Positions 59,316 to 64,000 of a stretch of DNA of 64,000 bases are shown in pieces. Made by a program: the position numbers and the translations under genes. This DNA comes from Gordonibacter faecis (GTDB lineage: Bacteria > Actinomycetota > Coriobacteriia > Coriobacteriales > Eggerthellaceae): positions 62,001-126,000 of the forward strand of contig NZ_JASJEU010000020.1 in the NCBI RefSeq assembly GCF_030077735.1. The letters are read 5' to 3'. The notes beneath the pieces were generated by a model that was not told the DNA's origin, made no database searches, and was given only the letters and a program-made list of their open reading frames with translations. Numbering within the stretch: position 1 is the stretch's first letter; the number at the start of each line of letters is the position of its first letter.

Positions 59316-59855
59316 TTACTTCGTTTCATTGCCGGACGGGCGCGATGCGCGGGAGCGGGCTGCAATGAGGCACGCAACGCCCGCCGCGCCAGCGCCAGCG
59401 GCCAGCGCTCCCAGCACGGCTGCTGCCAGGTGTGCCATGTCGGCGGCCGAGGGGCGCGGCGGCACGCTTGTGCGAGCAGCCTCCACCGCCTCGGGCTGGA
59501 ACTGGGCAAACCAGGGTCCCACTCCCAGCGCGCCCGCGGACGCAGAAGACGCGACCTCGTTAAAAGTCGCGTCTGAAACCTCATTGCTTTGTGCGGGGAT
59601 CGCCCCTTCGGCAAGCCCCGGACTATCCGGAGGAACCGGGGTGCTTGCCCACGCGGGTGCGGCGCACATCCCGGGCGCCATCACAGCCGCGGCCAGCAGC
59701 AGTGCCAGCCCCGCCGTTTGGGCCGAAGCCCGGAAGCGCTCCCCCACTGCGGGCGAACACTTCCGGGCCAAAGCGGCGTTTAACTCACTTGAGCGCCGCG
59801 GGGGCCCCGCGAGGTGCGCGGGGCCGAACATCACAGGAGAGGTGGCTTGCTTCAC
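59316..59855 (-). CDS. Small secreted/membrane protein, operon partner of the wall protein
   Basis: 179 residues. A likely Sec signal (AGLALLLAAAVMAPGMCAAPAWA) after an unusually long charged N-region, a 70-residue exposed part (TPVPPDSPGLAEGAIPAQSNEVSDATFNEVASS), and a C-terminal membrane helix (AHLAAAVLGALAAGAGAAGVACLIAARSRASR). No sorting motif is clear. GTG 59855 overlaps the stop of the wall-anchored protein (GTGA); an internal ATG at 59831 is possible. Probably an accessory surface protein. No family recognised. Confidence 0.55.
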   Translation of the reverse strand: MKQATSPVMFGPAHLAGPPRRSSELNAALARKCSPAVGERFRASAQTAGLALLLAAAVMAPGMCAAPAWASTPVPPDSPGLAEGAIPAQSNEVSDATFNEVASSASAGALGVGPWFAQFQPEAVEAARTSVPPRPSAADMAHLAAAVLGALAAGAGAAGVACLIAARSRASRPSGNETK

Positions 59856-62800
59856 CGGCGATCGCCTCGGGTGCTCCGACGACGCGCCGTCACCGCCAAG
59901 CCAGCAGCCAGAACCGCCAAGCCCAGAACCGTGCACGCCAAAGGACCATTCGCATCGCCCGTCTTCAATAGGTTCATACCCTGATCAAGTCCACGGTTGA
60001 TGCCATCAATCGGGTCGGTAGGTGCCGGCGCCGCAATAGGTGCGAACCTCACTTCAAGGGTATGTCCATTGGACACATCGGCCAGATAGTAGCTCGAACC
60101 ATTGAACGGCATCCACACGCCATCAATACACAGCGCGGTCACCATGTAACCCTGGTATGGCAGGAAGGAGAACGTCTGCCCCTTGCCATGCTCCACGCGC
60201 ACCTCGCCCGACGGAGAAACAATACCGCCGTAATTATTCGTCACGCCCGCCTTGATAATGTGGAACGTCGGATCAACGTCTGGCGGCGGCGTAGGCTCAG
60301 CACCCTTAGCGCGGAACGCCACGTAAATCTTGTGACCAGCCTTCACATTCTCGAAGGTGTAGCTGGTACCTGGGTTATCCACGCGCTTGCCATCAACCTC
60401 GACGTAGTCAATCACATAACCATCGTCTTTAGGCTTGAATACAAACGCAGCATCTTCACCATCAACAACTTCGACGGTACCCGACGGCGAAATACTACCG
60501 TTTTCTCCAGCTTTAGCTGTGATGTAGTGCGTATTCACCGAAGGACCAGGCGTCGGCGGGTTCACATTACCCTTGCTCTTAAAGGTGACGTACAAGTAGT
60601 AGTTCTTCGACTCTGTTGTCTGAACGGTATAAGACGTACCAGGATTAGGAGCAGTCTTGCCATCAACCGTCACCGATTCCACTTCGTAGCCAGAATTCGG
60701 ATAGAAGGTGAAGGTGACACTTTCGCCCACGTTGACCGTCTGCGGCGTTGCAGGGGAAATACGACCACCAGGGCCCGCCTGACCAGTAACAATGGCCTTA
60801 TCAGGCTGAGGCGTCTCAACCTTTTCGAACACGCCTTGTACTGTGTGCGGCCCGCGAATGTCACCGAGCGTATACGAACCAGAAGCCCACAGCGAAGGAC
60901 TCACCGGCGACCCATCCAACAGTACGTTTGCCAAGCGGTGATCCGCCTTCGGCGTGAACTTAAACGCAAGGGACTGACCTTCCTCAACGGACATGGTGCC
61001 ACTCGGAGAAACCGAGCCCATCGTCTTGTCGTTAACAGAAGACGTTACGTCGTAGAACTTCGGCGCAGGAGTGGGTTCCTGCGTCTCGCGGAAGGTAACC
61101 ACAAGGTTGCTCTCCACCTGGACATTCTTTATCTCGTAGGTATAGGAACCGTCAAAGTTAGCGTCCTTTACGCCATTCACCGTTACGGTATCGGGGACGT
61201 ACTTATCGGATGCAGGCTTAAAAGTAAACGTCTGGTTTCCACCGCGCTCGACCCGTGCCTCCAGAGGCGACACGGTACCACCTGCACCATTCACGGACGC
61301 ATGAACCACCACGTAATCAACCACTGTTTCCTTATGCTGGAACGAGGCGGACACCACGGTATCGGCAGCCAGGTCAAACGTGTTATCAAGCTTGAACTGG
61401 TTGTTCGCAATGCGACCTGTTGCGTCAGTCGACTTACCGTTTTGCAGCACCGTCAGCGACTGCAAAACGTAATCGCTATCAGGCTTCACGGTAAACGTGG
61501 TGGACTCCCCGTTCGGCACTTGCAAGTCGGTGGGCATAATGGAACCACCAGCACCGGCGCGAGCCGTAATCTTGTGCGTCTGCACCGGCTCAGGAGTGGC
61601 CTCCCCTTCCGCCAGCTTCTTGAAAGCAACATCAATCACGAGGTCTTCCGTCACGTCCGGAACCACGAACCAATAGCCGCCAGCGGCACCAGGTTCATCA
61701 TGTTCCGCGAACAACGAAGCGCGTGCACCGAACAGCGAGAACGTAGCCGGCTCCGGAGAAGCCTTGCCTATCTCATGGAATTCAATGTGATCACCGTTCG
61801 CCGTAATGCTTTCCACACCGTAGCCCGGTTTCGGGTATACGTAGAACGGCTCGCTTGTTCCACCTTTCTCTACGGTAGTGAACGTGGGGGTAACCACACC
61901 AGCATCATGAGTATTAACTTGCTGCTGCACCTTCACCTTCACCTGAACATCCACATTCAAGTTGGGATCTTCGGGTTCCGTAGCATCAATGTGCTCGAAT
62001 ACGGCGCGCACTGTTTGGGCAGCGGTCACGTTATCAAGCGTAAACGTACCACCTTCAGGCGTAAATGCTTTCTCTTCCGCGCCCACCAGCATGTGCTTCA
62101 CTTGGTAGCCCGCGTTCGGCTTCACAAGGAAGCTCACGCTCTGGTTCTCGGCCACCTGCACAGCACCACGCGGCGAGATGGAGCCACCGGTTGTCGCGGA
62201 GGCAAACACCTCATACATCGTGGGCAGCTCTTGGTCGGGCTCGCCCAACTCTTGCTCATGGAAGGTGGCGTATATCGTAGTCTCTGCCTTCACATTCGTG
62301 AGCGTCAACTGCGACTTATTCAACTTGGACAGAACAGATTCGCCATCAACCGTCACATCGTCCAAGACGTAATCTTGGTTCGGCATGAACGTAAACGTCG
62401 TGGCGTTTTCGCCCTTTTTCACGCGTACATCACCGGATGGCGAAACAATGCCGTTGGGGCCGGCGCTTGCATGGATAACCACGTACTCAGGTTCAACCGG
62501 CTGGGTAGTCTTCTTCTGGAACTCAGCACGGATGGTGTGGTTGTACACCACGTTGTCAAACGTGTAGAAACCATCAGCAACCGCCTGAGGCACTTCGGCA
62601 CCGTCCACCAGCACGCGCACCAGTTCGCACTCGGCGTCGGGCGAGAAGGTGAACGTCTGAGACTCGCCGCGATTCAGAACCTTCGTGCCGCTGGGGTCAA
62701 TGGTGCCGCCCGCAGAAGCCTCGGCCGTAATGGTGAGCACCTGCGACGCCTTGAACGTGGCGTTAATGGTGTGCGGTGCCTGCACGTTCGGGAACGTGTA

Positions 62801-64000
62801 GGACAAGCCCGGGTTGGATACTCGCTGACCATCAACCGTCAACGTAGCAAGTTCATAGCCCCTCTCGGGCGCTATGGTAAACGTGGCATCCTGACCCAAC
62901 GTCACCGACACATCACCCGCAGGACTGATGGAGCCGTGCTCGCCAGCACTAGCCGCAATAATTACGCTGCCGGTAGGCTGATCGGGGTCGACATCCGGGT
63001 CGGGGTTCGTCCCCTGCTGTGCGAAGTAGGCGTGAATGGTACGGTTACCCTGCACGTTGGAGATGCGATGCGTACCCGCAGCCATTTCGTCTTGTGAGAG
63101 CTCATAGGGAGCCTCGGAATCCTTGTCCACCACCACGCGGTACAGTTCATAGCCATCGTACGGTGCGAAACGGAACGAGAGGGCACCGCCATGGACAACG
63201 GACTGGTCACCCTCGGGCTCGATGATGCCACCAGCCGAAGCGAAGGACGACACCGTGTGAACCGCAGGAGGCTCCACCGACGAGTCAGCTTCGAACGTAA
63301 CCCCAATGGTCGTATCAGCTGTCACATCAAATATGGTGTAGCTGTAGCCCGAGAAGTCAAAGGCTTTGCCACCCACGGTAATCTGAGACACCTTGTAGCC
63401 TGCATCCGGAATGAACGAGAACGTCTGAGACGAACCGCGCGCCACCGTTACTGCACCAGCAGGCGAAATCTTGCCGCGCCCACCGTTGACCGAGGCCGTG
63501 ATGACCGGGTCAAGCACCGGCTCAGGGTTGCTCACACGCTGGAACTCAGCATGCAGCTTTGCGGGTGCCACGACCGGAGCAAACGTATAGGAGTTGTTCT
63601 GAACAGCAACCTCAGTGCCCCCAACCGTCACCTTAGCCAGTTCCCAACCAGCATCCGGCACGAAGGTAAACGTAGGCGTGGAACCCGCAGCCACCGTTAC
63701 ATCGCCAGACGGCGACACGGAACCACCCTGACCAGCGCTCGCCGAAATGACAAGAGGCTCAGGAGGCGTCGGCTTAGGATCATCAGGCGTGGCCGCGCGG
63801 AAGGTGACCTTTACGGGCACGTCGTTGTGCACATCGGTAAGCGTGTAGGTGAAGCCATCGACAACAACAGGCTGACCATCCACTGTTACCTTGTCAATAA
63901 CGGAATTTTCCGCAGGCGTGAACAGGAAGGTCTGGGTACCACCATCCCTCACGCGAATCTCACCCGCAGGAGAAACGGAACCGCTGCCGCCCTCAACACT
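59852..64000 (-). CDS. Cell-wall-anchored protein with at least 15 divergent InlB-type repeats (5' end outside window)
   Basis: At least 1,382 residues, open to the window edge. About fifteen repeats of 75-110 residues follow the pattern ASAG..GSISPSGDV.V..G.(S/T)FTF.P..GY.L..VTVDG....YTF.NV....I.ATF, the divergent InlB B-repeat type of adhesins. Acidic Pro-rich linkers (PEPDPDVDPD) join some of them. One repeat (nucleotides near 61,600-61,950) is enlarged. The C-terminus has a sortase-like signal LKTGD, a hydrophobic stretch and RRR, so the protein is probably wall-linked and extended, as expected for an adhesin. Upstream sequence would show signal peptide and binding domain. Confidence 0.85.
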   Translation of the reverse strand, partial: SVEGGSGSVSPAGEIRVRDGGTQTFLFTPAENSVIDKVTVDGQPVVVDGFTYTLTDVHNDVPVKVTFRAATPDDPKPTPPEPLVISASAGQGGSVSPSGDVTVAAGSTPTFTFVPDAGWELAKVTVGGTEVAVQNNSYTFAPVVAPAKLHAEFQRVSNPEPVLDPVITASVNGGRGKISPAGAVTVARGSSQTFSFIPDAGYKVSQITVGGKAFDFSGYSYTIFDVTADTTIGVTFEADSSVEPPAVHTVSSFASAGGIIEPEGDQSVVHGGALSFRFAPYDGYELYRVVVDKDSEAPYELSQDEMAAGTHRISNVQGNRTIHAYFAQQGTNPDPDVDPDQPTGSVIIAASAGEHGSISPAGDVSVTLGQDATFTIAPERGYELATLTVDGQRVSNPGLSYTFPNVQAPHTINATFKASQVLTITAEASAGGTIDPSGTKVLNRGESQTFTFSPDAECELVRVLVDGAEVPQAVADGFYTFDNVVYNHTIRAEFQKKTTQPVEPEYVVIHASAGPNGIVSPSGDVRVKKGENATTFTFMPNQDYVLDDVTVDGESVLSKLNKSQLTLTNVKAETTIYATFHEQELGEPDQELPTMYEVFASATTGGSISPRGAVQVAENQSVSFLVKPNAGYQVKHMLVGAEEKAFTPEGGTFTLDNVTAAQTVRAVFEHIDATEPEDPNLNVDVQVKVKVQQQVNTHDAGVVTPTFTTVEKGGTSEPFYVYPKPGYGVESITANGDHIEFHEIGKASPEPATFSLFGARASLFAEHDEPGAAGGYWFVVPDVTEDLVIDVAFKKLAEGEATPEPVQTHKITARAGAGGSIMPTDLQVPNGESTTFTVKPDSDYVLQSLTVLQNGKSTDATGRIANNQFKLDNTFDLAADTVVSASFQHKETVVDYVVVHASVNGAGGTVSPLEARVERGGNQTFTFKPASDKYVPDTVTVNGVKDANFDGSYTYEIKNVQVESNLVVTFRETQEPTPAPKFYDVTSSVNDKTMGSVSPSGTMSVEEGQSLAFKFTPKADHRLANVLLDGSPVSPSLWASGSYTLGDIRGPHTVQGVFEKVETPQPDKAIVTGQAGPGGRISPATPQTVNVGESVTFTFYPNSGYEVESVTVDGKTAPNPGTSYTVQTTESKNYYLYVTFKSKGNVNPPTPGPSVNTHYITAKAGENGSISPSGTVEVVDGEDAAFVFKPKDDGYVIDYVEVDGKRVDNPGTSYTFENVKAGHKIYVAFRAKGAEPTPPPDVDPTFHIIKAGVTNNYGGIVSPSGEVRVEHGKGQTFSFLPYQGYMVTALCIDGVWMPFNGSSYYLADVSNGHTLEVRFAPIAAPAPTDPIDGINRGLDQGMNLLKTGDANGPLACTVLGLAVLAAGLAVTARRRSTRGDRR

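Noticed and set aside
60062..63097. A 1,011-codon open frame on the plus strand opposite the repeat protein
   Set aside because: It mirrors the third-position bias of the real gene, is Arg/His-rich with no domain, and the minus frame has clear repeats and a sorting signal.

Overview
The window is GC-rich, gene-dense actinobacterial DNA. Several traits point to the Eggerthellaceae (class Coriobacteriia), a strictly anaerobic gut or oral lineage: a Tat-exported DmsA-type molybdoenzyme operon, Tat-exported DUF362 proteins, a SufCBDSU operon without Isc genes, a FeoA-FeoB fusion, many MerR/LysR/OmpR regulators, and a cell-wall protein built from divergent InlB-type repeats. The taxonomic call is an inference from gene content and codon style; no rRNA is present to settle it.

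Layout. 1-11 kb: the end of an aldo/keto reductase, a decayed flavodoxin-like gene, a dmsA-B-D-C operon, a divergent DUF362 gene behind a MerR-type promoter, a LysR regulator with a divergent MFS exporter, and a second, Tat-exported DUF362 lipoprotein. 11-19 kb: a MocR/PdxR-type regulator divergent from pdxS, a pentapeptide-repeat protein, a flavin-binding/ferredoxin fusion, a MerR regulator, acetyl-CoA synthetase and an unknown gene. 19.6-25 kb: sufCBDSU, transcribed from a promoter overlapped by a long palindrome; sufD carries an odd insert. 25-32.6 kb: proC, a HipA-like kinase, DUF1062, an AT-richer nucleotidyltransferase toxin/antitoxin pair, and a three-gene cluster (alpha/beta hydrolase, acyltransferase-like protein, zinc-ribbon DUF6320 membrane protein).

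32.6-36.2 kb and 46.9-51.5 kb hold two separate ABC exporter/two-component modules of the antimicrobial-peptide-resistance type (the second is a LanFEG-RK arrangement). A vanZ-family gene nearby has similar operator-like repeats. Between them lie ahpC, a highly structured repeat region, feoAB, an O-acetyltransferase, a DUF4143 ATPase with three matching operators, an AbrB-family permease, yxeA, and a relic of a type I-C CRISPR array with its leader but no cas genes. 51.5-57.2 kb: a membrane protein, vanZ, pyrE, a likely small RNA, crcB, tRNA-Thr and small regulators. 57.2-64 kb: an envelope operon with a large repeat-built wall-anchored protein (cut by the window edge), a small secreted or membrane protein, and an acidic low-complexity membrane protein with repeated short motifs.

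Four dispersed repeat families run through the window: a double-hairpin REP-like element (three copies), a roughly 70-bp element with a GTGACGCGCTTCGCGC core (four copies), a common TCATCCTGAGCG/TCGAAGGA element (two copies), and the CRISPR repeats. Nothing was searched against a database. Family names come from motif recognition, and all promoter and operator calls are by eye.
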